A DNA stretch of 52,171 nt, taken from contig CAVWCW010000031.1 of NCBI GenBank assembly GCA_963753615.1, positions 1 to 52,171 of the forward strand, read 5' to 3'. Each line of letters begins with the position of its first letter. The stretch's first letter is position 1. Under the pieces are notes generated by a model, which saw only the letters and a list, made by a program, of their open reading frames with translations, searched no databases and had not been told where the DNA came from. Both the position numbers and the translations under genes were made by a program. Below, in pieces: positions 35,135-44,119 of the stretch. The stretch is from CAVWCW01 sp963753615 (lineage in GTDB: Bacteria > Pseudomonadota > Gammaproteobacteria > Chromatiales > Chromatiaceae).

Positions 35135-35776
35135 TCAGGCCTTGACGCCATGGCGCCCGTAATTGGCGCCGGTGTAGCTGCGGCTGATCACGAAGGTAAA
35201 GGCGTGCATCAGGCGGCTGAACGGGAAATACAGCAGCCAGAGTTCGGCCAGCAACAGGTGGGTGAGGCGCAGGCCCTCGAATGAGCGCATCAGGGCCAGG
35301 CAGCCGGTCAGCATCACCAGAAAGGTGAGGATGGCGGCAATGTGGTCGTCAGCGTCGGACAGCATGCGCGTCACCGGATGCAGGACCCGGTGCAGCCACA
35401 GGATCAACAGGCCGGCAAAGGCGAGTTCGGCGGCCAGGATAAAGGCCCAGTGGGGCAGCGGTGTCCAGCCGAAGCCGAACACCCGCTCACGCAGGAACTC
35501 CATGTGCGGGGCCGCCCAAAACAGCAGGGCAATCAGGCCGATATGGAACATGTAACCGGCGATCAGATGCAGGCGCGTGCGCCGCACCATCTCCGGGTGC
35601 GGAAGGAAGCGACGGAATACCGTGCCCACGGCCCCGGGCAGGCCGGATTGCCGGGCCAGCGAGAGGTCCTTCTTGGCGCCCCGTATGAGGATGGAACCGA
35701 TGCGCCATGCCACCCCGATCAGGAAGAAGCCGGCCGAAAACCACCACAAGGGCCCATCGATAAATTCGCCGATCAT
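35135..35776 (-). CDS. NarI-like cytochrome b membrane protein
   Basis: The 213-residue product has about five transmembrane helices. Histidines positioned for two b-haems are seen in RTRLHLIAGYMFHIGLIALL, HRVLHPVTRM and FSRLMHAFTFVIS. It resembles the gamma subunit of nitrate reductase and DsrM/TmcC proteins, which oxidise or reduce quinones. It precedes the HdrD-like gene by 27 bases and follows fdhC, so one transcript is likely. The pair probably forms a membrane quinone/iron-sulfur module. Confidence 0.85.
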   Translation of the reverse strand: MIGEFIDGPLWWFSAGFFLIGVAWRIGSILIRGAKKDLSLARQSGLPGAVGTVFRRFLPHPEMVRRTRLHLIAGYMFHIGLIALLFWAAPHMEFLRERVFGFGWTPLPHWAFILAAELAFAGLLILWLHRVLHPVTRMLSDADDHIAAILTFLVMLTGCLALMRSFEGLRLTHLLLAELWLLYFPFSRLMHAFTFVISRSYTGANYGRHGVKA

Positions 35777-35802
35777 GGCATCACCTGCTTTTCGTCATCA
35801 TT

Positions 35803-36930
35803 TCACGAGGCTTCATGCTCGGACTCGTCCGGCTTCCAGACCCGCCCTTTTGGCTCGAATACCTCGCCCCGTTCCTCGCATTCCTCGGCCCAGCGGTCGT
35901 GGTGGGAACGCGCCCAGTTGAGGTCCACGTAGCCGGTTGCCATGCCGCGAAAAGTGCCCTCGGTCCCATAGGTGCCGAGGTAGATGTGCCCGAAGGCCAC
36001 CAGGATCAGGCTTAGCGCCGCTAGCCCATGCACCATCAAGGCCAGTTCCATAATGGTTCGCCCGGTGCCCAGGTTGGGGAACAGGAGGGTAAAGCCGCTG
36101 ACCGAGATCGCCAGCCCGCCCAGTATCACCAGCCAGAACCAAATCTTTTCGCCCATGTTGAAGTAACCGGCTCTCGCATGCACCCCGAGCATGCCGCCGC
36201 CCTTGACCAGCCAGGTGAAATCGCCCCGCGCGTAGAGATTGCGCGCCACGAAGGTGAAGAACAGCACCACCAAAGCGGCTAGGAAGAGGGGGCCGAACAG
36301 GTTGTGCCCCTCCTTACTGGCCGACGCAATCAGGGAGAAGGCCTCCGGCCCCACCAGCGGCAGCAGCACAGCGCGGCCAAACAGCAAGATCAGCCCGCTC
36401 AGCGCCAGGAAGATGAACACCGTGGCCAGGAACCAATGCAGTACTCGCTGGAAATCGCTGAAGCGCTGCAAAAGCTGGCCGGAATTGCCCCCATCGATGC
36501 GCACCCGGCCGCGCACCACGGCGATCAGCCCAATAATGCCCAGAGCCCCCAACAGCAGGTATCCGCCGATGGGGATCAGCTGGTTCATGCGAAAATAGCG
36601 CCAGTCCTCACCATAGGAATTGATCAAGCGCGTGCTGTCGACACCCCGGACCTGAGTGGCACCTGCACTTGGCGCCGGATCGACCAAGCTCTTGGCGAGC
36701 CCCACCGCCACCCCGGCGGTGTTCGGCCGCTGGGGCAGCTGCCCCGGCGGCAGTTCGGCCTGGCGCTCGCGCACCGCACGCCAGAGGTCGGCCCCCGGAT
36801 TGGGCACCGAAATAGGCCCCGGCGCCTCCGCCTGCAGTGCCGGCGCCAACGCCAGGCCCAGCAGCAGGGAGAGCAACAACAGCAGCGACCGCCGGCGGCC
36901 ATCTCGGTTGAATGGAGATATTCTCATCAT
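35803..36930 (-). CDS. fdhC: Formate dehydrogenase, cytochrome b556 gamma subunit
   Basis: The product has 375 residues. A signal-like segment (about 14-34) is followed by a periplasmic part of about 90 residues and four further helices. RFSDFQRVLHWFLATVFIFL and VHGLAALSLILVAFGHIYLG supply haem-ligand histidines, and GTEGTFRGMATGYVDLNWAR is the conserved end. It passes electrons from FdhB to quinone. The N-terminal extension before the first core helix is longer than in E. coli FdnI and is seen in the proteobacterial FdoI/FdhC group. Confidence 0.93.
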   Translation of the reverse strand: MMRISPFNRDGRRRSLLLLLSLLLGLALAPALQAEAPGPISVPNPGADLWRAVRERQAELPPGQLPQRPNTAGVAVGLAKSLVDPAPSAGATQVRGVDSTRLINSYGEDWRYFRMNQLIPIGGYLLLGALGIIGLIAVVRGRVRIDGGNSGQLLQRFSDFQRVLHWFLATVFIFLALSGLILLFGRAVLLPLVGPEAFSLIASASKEGHNLFGPLFLAALVVLFFTFVARNLYARGDFTWLVKGGGMLGVHARAGYFNMGEKIWFWLVILGGLAISVSGFTLLFPNLGTGRTIMELALMVHGLAALSLILVAFGHIYLGTYGTEGTFRGMATGYVDLNWARSHHDRWAEECEERGEVFEPKGRVWKPDESEHEAS

Positions 36931-37255
36931 GGTTCGCCGCCTCTCTCAGCCCCTGCACCCGCTTGGGGTCATCATTCGTCCATCCGCCCGAACACTGCGG
37001 ACCGCCAACCCTCATCCCAACGCTCTCAGCGGCAGGGCGGCAACGGAAACCGCGTACCCGGGGGGCAATTCCCTAGGCCTGAGGTGCAGAGGCGCTTGCC
37101 TCCGCCGCGTCCTGGCTGGGCTTGAACACCCGCCCCGCCCGACCTGCGCCGGAATGCGCTGCGCTTCTCCGCTCGCCCCCCGACAGATCAGGGTGGAGTG
37201 GGCATCACCTCCACGCCCACCCTGCCCCACTCGATCCTCGGCCCGGGTTCTTCGC
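36931..37255. other. fdhB-fdhC intergenic region
   Basis: This 325-base spacer inside the operon has coding-like composition but no complete gene. On the minus strand, 37204-37073 is open and ends GRVFKPSQDAAEAS..., which resembles the fdhC tail GRVWKPDESEHEAS. It may be a remnant. Confidence 0.4.
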
Positions 37256-37897
37256 CTAATCTCCTTCCTCGCTGCTGGCTTTGCCTTCGAGGTCACGGCT
37301 ATTGCGGATGCCGACCTTGCCGTAGGCAACCCCCCAACCGGAACCGAGACCGGAGCTGGCGCGGCCCACCGAGCGCGCGCGGAAGATGTCGGCGACCACG
37401 TCGCCGTCGCCGGCCAACAGAGCCTTGGTGGAGCACATCTCGGCGCACAGGGGCAGTTTCCCCTCGGCCAGGCGGTTGCTGCCGTACTCCCGGAACTCGT
37501 CGCTACTGTTGTCGGGCTTGGGACCGCCGGCGCAGAAGGTGCACTTATCCATTTTACCCCGGGATGCATAGGGCCCGGAGGCCGGGAACTGCGGCGCCCC
37601 GAAGGGGCAGGCGTAGAAGCAGTAGCCGCAGCCGATGCAGATGTCCTTGTCGTGCAGCACCACCCCGTCTTCGGTGGTGTAGAAGCAGTCCACCGGACAA
37701 ACCGCCGAGCATGGCGCATCGGAGCAGTGCATGCAGGCCACGGAAAGGGATCGTTCGCCAGGAGAGCCATCGTTGATGGTCACCACCCGACGGCGATTGA
37801 CACCCCAAGGAACCTCGTTCGCGTTCTTGCACGCGGTTACACAGCCGTTGCACTCGATGCAGCGTTCTGCGTCGCAGAGAAATTTCATTCGTGCCAT
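37256..37897 (-). CDS. fdhB: Formate dehydrogenase, iron-sulfur beta subunit
   Basis: The 213-residue ferredoxin-like subunit has four cysteine clusters: CDAERCIECNGCVTACK, ACMHCSDAPCSAVCPVDC, CIGCGYCFYACPFGAP and the KCTFC ... PLCAEMC pair. They can hold four [4Fe-4S] centres linking FdhA to the cytochrome. There is no C-terminal transmembrane helix, unlike E. coli FdnH, so anchoring depends on FdhC. Fifteen bases separate it from fdhA. Confidence 0.95.
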   Translation of the reverse strand: MARMKFLCDAERCIECNGCVTACKNANEVPWGVNRRRVVTINDGSPGERSLSVACMHCSDAPCSAVCPVDCFYTTEDGVVLHDKDICIGCGYCFYACPFGAPQFPASGPYASRGKMDKCTFCAGGPKPDNSSDEFREYGSNRLAEGKLPLCAEMCSTKALLAGDGDVVADIFRARSVGRASSGLGSGWGVAYGKVGIRNSRDLEGKASSEEGD

Positions 37898-37912
37898 TTC
37901 AATCTCCCATCA

Positions 37913-40837
37913 TCAAGCGCGGCTGATTTTGCACAGGGAACACTTGGTCTCCTGCATGGCCGTGACCGAGTCATAGCCGTAGGTAAAGGCAGTGTTGGCC
38001 GCCTCGCCCAGCACGTAAGGGTCGGCCCCCTGCGGGTACTTGTCGCGCAGATCCGCGCCCTGGAAATGGCCGGCGAAGTGGAAGGGAAGCCAGACTACAC
38101 CCCTGGCCACCCCGTCCTGGGTGACCTTGGCCATGACTTTGATCTTGGCGCCCTCCGGACTTGCCACCCAGATCTGATCTCCGTGCTTGATGCCGGCGTC
38201 GTTGGCATCGGCAATGTTGATCTCGGCGAACATGTTCTGCTGCAGTTCCGCCAACCAGGGGTTGGAGCGGGTTTCGTCCCCGCCACCTTCGTACTCGACC
38301 AAGCGCCCGCTGGTCATGATCAGCGGGAAATCCTTGGAGTAATCCGTCGCCTGGATCGACTCGTAACGGGTCGGCAGTCGGTAGAAGGACTTGCGGTCCT
38401 CGTAGCTCGGATACTTCTCGACCAAATCCCGGCGGCTGGTGTACAAGGGCTCGCGGTGGATCGGAACCGGATCGGGGAAGGTCCACACCACACTGCGGGC
38501 CTTGGCGTTGCCGAACGGGGCGCAACCGTGCTTGATGGCGACCCGCTGTATGCCTCCCGACACGTCGGTCTTCCAGTTTTTGCCCTCGGCGGCCTGCTTT
38601 TCCTCGTCGGTGAGGTCGTCCCACCAGCCCAGTTCCTTGAGCATATCGGCGGTGAACTCAGGATAGCCGTCCTTGATCTCGGAGCCGACCGGATACGAGT
38701 CCTCCGCAAGCAGATTGACACCCTCGCGCTCGACGCCGAAGCGCGCCCGGAAGCAAAGACCGCCTTTGCCCACCGGTTTGCTGGTGTCGTAGAGATTGGG
38801 TGTTCCGGGATGACCCATCTCGGCCGTGCCCCAACAGGGCCAGGGCAGACCGTAGTACTCGCCGTCGCAGGGCCCTCCCTTCGCCTCCAGGCTGGTGTAG
38901 TCAAAGGTGCCCCAGTTCTGCTGCTGCAGTTTCAACCGTTCCGGGCTGTGGCCGGTATAGCCGATGGTCCACATACCCCGGTTAAACTCGCGGGTGATGT
39001 CCTCGATCGAGGGCTCCTCGCCGTTGACCTGGATCTGCTTGAACAACTCCTGCTCGAGCCCGAGTTTCTTCGCCAGCTTGTACATGATCGTGTGATCGGG
39101 CAGGGATTCGAACAGCGGATCGATCACCTTGTCGCGCCACTGCAACGAGCGGTTCGAGGCGGTCACCGAGCCGTAGGTTTCGAATTGCGTAGCGGCCGGC
39201 AACAGATACACGCCGTCCTGCCGGGTATGCATCACGGCGCTGGCCGTCGGATAAGGATCGATGATGACCATGGTGTCGAGCTTGTCCATGGCCTCGCGCA
39301 TCTCCGTTCCCCGGGTCTGGCTATTCGGGGCGTGCCCCCAGAACACCATCACCTTGAGGTTGTCACGCTGAGCGATCTTGCTCTTGTCCTCGAGAACCCC
39401 GTCGATCCAGCGCGATACCGGAATGCCCTTCTCGTTCATCGGCACGACGGTGACATCGGAGGCACCCTCCTCGCCAAAGAACTCACCGGGACGCTCCTCC
39501 TTGTCGAATTGGCTTTTCAGCCACTCGTAGTCGACCCCCCACACCCCGGCCCAGTGCTTCCAGGCGCCTTCGGCCAAGCCGTAATACCCGGGCAAGGTGT
39601 GGCTCAGGATCCCGAAGTCGGTGGCGCCCTGGACGTTATCGTGGCCGCGGAAGATGTTGGTGCCGCCGCCGGAAACGCCCATGTTCCCCAGCGCAAGCTG
39701 GAAGGTGCAGTACGCCCGGGTGTTGTTGTTGCCAATCGTGTGCTGGGTGCCGCCCATGCACCAGATGAAGGTGCCCGGACGGTTGTCGGCCATGATCTTG
39801 GCCGCCCGGTAGACCAGCTCTTCGGGCACGCCCGAAACCCGCTCCACCTCGTCCGGCGTCCACTTGGCCACTTCCTCGCGGATCTGGTCCATGCCGTAGA
39901 CGCGTTGACGGATAAAGTCCTTGTCTTCCCAGCCGTTCTGGAAGATGTGCCAGAGCATCCCCCAGATCACCGGAACGTCGGTGCCCGGGCGGATGCGCAT
40001 GTACAGATCGGCGTGCGCAGCGGTTCGCGTGAAGCGCGGATCGATTACGATCAGTGGCGCGTTGTTCTTCTCCGTCGCCTGAAACAGGTGTTGCAGCGAG
40101 ACCGGGTGCGCCTCCGCGGGGTTGCCGCCGATGATCAGGATGGCCTGACTGTTGTGAATGTCGTTGTAGGAGTTGGTCATGGCGCCGTAGCCCCAGGTAT
40201 TGGCAACCCCGGCCACCGTGGTGGAATGGCAGATGCGCGCCTGGTGATCGACGTTGTTGGTCCCCCACAAAGCGGCGAACTTGCGGAACAGGTAGGACTG
40301 TTCGTTGTTGAACTTGGCGGAACCGAGCCAGTAGACCGAGTCCGGACCCGATTGCTCGCGCACCGCCAGCATCTTGTCGCCGACCTCGTCGATCGCCTGA
40401 TCCCAGGAGATCTGCTTCCACTTGCCGCCTTCCAGCTTCATCGGGTACTTCAGCCGGCGTTCACCGTGTCCGTGCTCGCGCACCGCCGCGCCCTTGGCGC
40501 AGTGGGCACCCAGGTTGAAGGGGTGGTCGAAGGCCGGCTCCTGGCCCACCCAAACCCCATTGCGCACCTCCGCGACAATCCCGCAGCCCACCGAGCAGTG
40601 GGTGCACACGGTACGCACCGAGTTCACCTCGCCGCCGGTATCGGCGGCTGGCTCGGCCGAGGCCTCCGCCCGCTGCATCATCGACAGCGGAAGGCTGCCG
40701 AGGGCAGCGACTCCGCCTGCGGCGACGCCGGACTGCTTGAGAAAGGTACGCCGATCGATGGTGCCCAAACCGACGCCTACCGGGCCCGCTCGGCCACTAT
40801 CGCTGGCCGCCGCGTTCGCTTTTTTCACCAATTTCAT
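37913..40837 (-). CDS. fdhA: Formate dehydrogenase, molybdopterin alpha subunit (Tat-exported, Cys form)
   Basis: The product has 974 residues. A twin-arginine signal (DRRTFLKQSG, Arg29-30) directs the folded enzyme to the periplasm. A [4Fe-4S] centre is bound by Cys78, 81, 85 and 113 (CTHCSVGC ... AHCAKG). The metal ligand is Cys203 in HQARICHSTTVAG, where E. coli FdnG has selenocysteine; His204 is the conserved proton acceptor. The bis-MGD domains follow. The C-terminus ends ETKCSLCKISRA, a CxxC tail of unknown role. It oxidises formate to CO2. TorD-like and FdhD factors in the cluster would insert the cofactor. Confidence 0.97.
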   Translation of the reverse strand: MKLVKKANAAASDSGRAGPVGVGLGTIDRRTFLKQSGVAAGGVAALGSLPLSMMQRAEASAEPAADTGGEVNSVRTVCTHCSVGCGIVAEVRNGVWVGQEPAFDHPFNLGAHCAKGAAVREHGHGERRLKYPMKLEGGKWKQISWDQAIDEVGDKMLAVREQSGPDSVYWLGSAKFNNEQSYLFRKFAALWGTNNVDHQARICHSTTVAGVANTWGYGAMTNSYNDIHNSQAILIIGGNPAEAHPVSLQHLFQATEKNNAPLIVIDPRFTRTAAHADLYMRIRPGTDVPVIWGMLWHIFQNGWEDKDFIRQRVYGMDQIREEVAKWTPDEVERVSGVPEELVYRAAKIMADNRPGTFIWCMGGTQHTIGNNNTRAYCTFQLALGNMGVSGGGTNIFRGHDNVQGATDFGILSHTLPGYYGLAEGAWKHWAGVWGVDYEWLKSQFDKEERPGEFFGEEGASDVTVVPMNEKGIPVSRWIDGVLEDKSKIAQRDNLKVMVFWGHAPNSQTRGTEMREAMDKLDTMVIIDPYPTASAVMHTRQDGVYLLPAATQFETYGSVTASNRSLQWRDKVIDPLFESLPDHTIMYKLAKKLGLEQELFKQIQVNGEEPSIEDITREFNRGMWTIGYTGHSPERLKLQQQNWGTFDYTSLEAKGGPCDGEYYGLPWPCWGTAEMGHPGTPNLYDTSKPVGKGGLCFRARFGVEREGVNLLAEDSYPVGSEIKDGYPEFTADMLKELGWWDDLTDEEKQAAEGKNWKTDVSGGIQRVAIKHGCAPFGNAKARSVVWTFPDPVPIHREPLYTSRRDLVEKYPSYEDRKSFYRLPTRYESIQATDYSKDFPLIMTSGRLVEYEGGGDETRSNPWLAELQQNMFAEINIADANDAGIKHGDQIWVASPEGAKIKVMAKVTQDGVARGVVWLPFHFAGHFQGADLRDKYPQGADPYVLGEAANTAFTYGYDSVTAMQETKCSLCKISRA

Positions 40838-40880
40838 AGCCGGACTCCCCGCTTATTCGCTGTGGAAAAGGCCCGCGCGC

Positions 40881-41087
40881 TCAGTAGCGCAGCGTCCTGT
40901 AGTACTGGGCCACATGTTCACTCAGACGATAGCCCTGGGCGGCTCTTTGCTCCGGCGCCTCGGGCCCCGCTTCGGGCTCAGCCTGGACGCTGCCGGTCAC
41001 TGCCAACAGCGCCGAGCTGCCGCCGGCAGCCACCACGCCTTTAAGAAAGGACCTGCGGTCCGGTTGCACCAGCTTGTCGTTTTTCAT
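40881..41087 (-). CDS. Small twin-arginine signal protein of formate dehydrogenase loci
   Basis: The 68-residue product has a Tat motif DRRSFLKG (Arg11-12) and hydrophobic region VVAAGGSSALLAVTGSVQA. A short tail of about 30 residues ends VAQYYRTLRY. This fits the known 'formate dehydrogenase region TAT target' family. The function is unknown; it may help route FdhA or be a small subunit. It lies 43 bases upstream of fdhA. Confidence 0.88.
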   Translation of the reverse strand: MKNDKLVQPDRRSFLKGVVAAGGSSALLAVTGSVQAEPEAGPEAPEQRAAQGYRLSEHVAQYYRTLRY

Positions 41088-41121
41088 CTTGGCCTCCAGT
41101 CGCCTCGATTCGCCTGTTCAT

Positions 41122-41724
41122 TCACACCGGCATCGAAAAATACTGCTGTTCGATGCCGAGAAACACACTGCCCAGCCGACCCACCGCACGGTAGAAGTCG
41201 GCGCTTTGCGCCTGCTCCAGGTCGGCGAAGAACCGACCGGCCCAGGCCCCGATATAGCGCTCGTAAAAGCGCTGCAAGTCACCGAACGGCAGCCGCTGCT
41301 CGGCAATCAGCAGCGCCATCAGCTCGCACAACGCCGCGATATGGTCCTCCGGTTCCGCAACGTCCTGGCGCCGGCCGTAGCCCAAAGCGGCCAGCTCGCA
41401 GCGCAGGTCCGCCAACGGCTTTTCCATCAAAAATCCGGTGAGATACCAGGAGGCGTAGGGGTTGAGCTCGCCTCGCCCGAGACCGATGAAGAGCGCCTGA
41501 TATTCGTCGCGCAGGCGCTGCGGATCGGCCGATCCAGCCGCCAGGCGCAGCGCCTCCCAGGACTCTCCCATAGGCCCGCCGCCGGGCTCGATGGCCTGCA
41601 GCATGCCCAGAAGTTCGGCATTCGGGGGGGCCGCCAGCAACAGCCCGAGCAGTCGGTAGGAGTCGGCCCGCGCCTGCTCTTCCGGCGCCAGGGCGGGGCT
41701 CATGCCGTCGGCCAGGGCGCTCAT
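41122..41724 (-). CDS. TorD/DmsD-family molybdoenzyme chaperone
   Basis: The all-helical 200-residue product has YQALFIGLGRGELNPYASWY and EPEDHIAALCELMALLIAEQ, the two signatures of the family. Such proteins bind Tat signals and guard cofactor insertion, here most likely for FdhA. Its start overlaps the end of the upstream iron-sulfur gene (ATGA). Confidence 0.9.
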   Translation of the reverse strand: MSALADGMSPALAPEEQARADSYRLLGLLLAAPPNAELLGMLQAIEPGGGPMGESWEALRLAAGSADPQRLRDEYQALFIGLGRGELNPYASWYLTGFLMEKPLADLRCELAALGYGRRQDVAEPEDHIAALCELMALLIAEQRLPFGDLQRFYERYIGAWAGRFFADLEQAQSADFYRAVGRLGSVFLGIEQQYFSMPV

Positions 41725-43439
41725 GAGCGGGCCTCCCGGCGGCTCTCGGCGGTCGGCTCGATTTCGGCCTCGAACATGTCTTTAACCCGGCAGTCCTCGC
41801 ACATCTGGATGCGGAGGAACTGGGCCGTGCCGAAACCGGGGTGCCCGCGCAAGCGGGTAGAGATCTTGTCGATCACGCTGCGGGTGGCAAACGGTTTGCC
41901 GCAGCGGATGCACAGGAACGGCGCCTCCTCTTTCAGCACCCGCAGCTTGCGCCGCTGGGGGCCATCGAACAGGTAGCGTGGGCTGGGGGCGATGGCGTTT
42001 TCCGGGCAACTGCGGGCACATAGGCCGCACTGGATGCAGTTGTCCTCGACGAAGCGAAGTTGGGGAGAATCGTCTCCAGCCAACAGGGCCTTTGCCGGGC
42101 ATTGGGAGACGCAGGCCAGGCACAGCGTACATCGCCCGTCGACCAGCGACACCTCGCCGAACGGCGCTCCCGTGGGCAGGCTGATCAGCGGCCGCTGCCG
42201 GGGCGCCTGCTGCCAAAGGTGGTCTAGCGCAAAGCGGATCATGGTGCGCTTTTCGTCGAGACAGGCGTAGGCCGCCGGGGTCATGGCCGGCATCGCTCGC
42301 TCAGGGTCCGGCGGCGCCAGCCAGGCGGCGTCTGCGGCATCGATCAGCGCCACTGCGTCCGCTGGATAGCCCATACCTTCCAGCAAGGCGCCAGCGTATT
42401 CGAGCTGGGCGTCCAGCTCCCGAAGCACCGGTTGTGGGGTGCTGCCGGCGTCCATCAACAGCACCCGGCGGGCACCGAAGGCCAAGGCACTCAGCCACTG
42501 GTCCATGCCCAGAGAACCGAGTTCCGCCACCTCCAACGGCAGCAGGTTGGCCGGCGCCTGGGCATTCGCCGCGAGCCCAGCGTTGGCGGCCGGCTTCGGC
42601 GTCGAGGACCACCAGTACCGGGTCGGTGCCGCCGGCGGCGCGATAGCCGCCCAGCAGGTCGCGGATGCGTTCCAAACCGTCGCCAAGTTGGGGGTAGGCG
42701 TAGCGGATGGCGCCGCTGGGGCACGCGCTGGCGCAGCTGCCCGCCCCCTGGCACAAGTGCGGATCGACGCTGATGCCCTGGTCCCCCGCCGAGGTGATCG
42801 CATCCGCGGGGCAACTGTCGATGCAGCGGGTGCAGGCTTGGATGCCGCTGCGGCTGTGGGCGCAAATGCCAGCGTCGTAAACGAAGAACTGGGGCTTTTC
42901 GAACTCGCCTACCAGTTCAGGGATCTGCTCGAGCGCGCGCTCCAGCGCCCCGGCATCGGCGCCCGTAGCCAGATAGCCCACGGGCGGCAGGGCGCGGTCG
43001 AGCAGGGGCTCGGCGCCGAGATCCAACACGATATCGAAACGGGAGAAATCCGCGCCGGTGACTTCGCTCAGGTCCAGCGTCTGCTCGCCGGCCTGGAGGC
43101 TAAGGCGGAACCCGCCGAGGTGACCGCTGAGGGCTGCCGGCTGGGCCTGCAGCGAAGGGGGGAATTCGGCTCGACCTGACCGTCGGTGACCACCAGCATG
43201 CACTGCAGCTCCGGCCCCAGGCGTCGCGCCGCAGCCGTAGCCTCGGCCCCAGGGCCGATCACCAACACCCGTCCGCCCGAATGGTAGGCCACCAGCGGGG
43301 CGGGCCGGCTGCCCAGGCGCGAAGCCGCGGCCAGCGCAGCCTCCCTAGCGCGGGCATTGGCTGCCTGCGTTGCCGCCGGCTGGTCGGATGCGGGTCCCTC
43401 CTTCGCCGCGGTTAGGCTGTCACTGCCGGCATGGGTCAT
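41721..43439 (-). CDS. Multi-cluster iron-sulfur protein of the formate dehydrogenase locus, two frame breaks
   Basis: Three frames join into one protein of about 570 residues. ATG 43439 (or GTG 43454) opens the first part (VAYHSGGRVLVIGPGAEATA). Near 43155, at a run of six C, it shifts into LSGHLGGFRLSLQAGEQTLD, with ACTRCIDSCPADAI and CQGAGSCASACPSGAI. Near 42585 it shifts again into LLPLEVAELGSLGMDQWLSA, with RCTLCLACVSQCPAKAL, NCIQCGLCARSCPENAI and a terminal CIRC ... CEDC zinc-like set. It thus carries four ferredoxin-type motifs. It is typical of fdh clusters with DUF3305/DUF3306 and is probably an electron-transfer or assembly partner. Its exact role is unknown. Confidence 0.82.
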
Positions 43440-43537
43440 TGGGTGGCTCTTCACCTTATGGGCTGTGTCGCGCCCGGTTTCCAGGCGCAGATACCACGAA
43501 ATGTAGTCGTTTTGCGCTGGACATGGGCTGACTCAGA

Positions 43538-44119
43538 TCAACGAAACTCATCGCCTTGCGGCGCCGTGTCCTGCTCGCGGTTTTCCGGTTCGACCGCTTC
43601 GGGTGCCCGCTCCGGCGCTGGCTCGGTATTCGCTTCGACGGCTTGAGGGGGCGCGCTCGGTTCCACCTCGTCGCTTTCCTCCAACGCCTTGCGGGTGCGT
43701 TCGAGCATGCGCCGCATCTCGTGGGTCACCAAGTCGCCCAGGGGCTCGAAGCGAGTGAAATCCTCGGCGTAATCGTCCAGCCCGTCGACCACATTGAAGC
43801 GCGACTGGCGAAACAGCTTGCGCAACGCCGCCTTGCGCAACGCCTCACTGACCTTGGGCGAGAGAAAGCCGCGGTAATCGGACCCCTCGCCCAGGCTCTC
43901 CAGCGGAGGCATATCGGCGTCCGTCAACTGCTCATCAGGGGGCTCCGGAGCCTCTACAGGAACCGTGTCGACCGCCGGCTGCAGCGCCTCAATCGGTGGC
44001 GGCGCCAGGGTCTCGGTCTCCAGTTTGCGCTGGGACCAACGGTCGAGGAAGCCCTGCTCTCCCGCCAGTTCGTCCGGCTGGGAAACAGGGGACCTCAAAT
44101 CCTGATCTTTGCCGGTCAC
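43538..44119 (-). CDS. DUF3306 family protein
   Basis: The product is 193 residues from GTG 44119, overlapping the DUF3305 stop (GTGA). FLDRWSQRKLE is the DUF3306 start, and ALRKAALRKLFRQSRFNVVD followed by GLDDYAEDFTRFEPLGDLVT is its core. The rest is acidic, Pro/Glu-rich and probably disordered. It occurs with formate dehydrogenase genes. Function unknown. Confidence 0.87.
   Translation of the reverse strand: MTGKDQDLRSPVSQPDELAGEQGFLDRWSQRKLETETLAPPPIEALQPAVDTVPVEAPEPPDEQLTDADMPPLESLGEGSDYRGFLSPKVSEALRKAALRKLFRQSRFNVVDGLDDYAEDFTRFEPLGDLVTHEMRRMLERTRKALEESDEVEPSAPPQAVEANTEPAPERAPEAVEPENREQDTAPQGDEFR

Noticed and set aside
37913..40837. Selenocysteine in formate dehydrogenase
   Set aside because: The ligand codon in ARICHS encodes Cys (position 203); no in-frame TGA or SECIS-like need.
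36656..41044. A 1,462-codon open frame on the plus strand opposite fdhA and fdhB
   Set aside because: It mirrors the codon structure of the fdh genes in high-GC DNA, has no domain or ribosome site, and the minus-strand genes are unambiguous.
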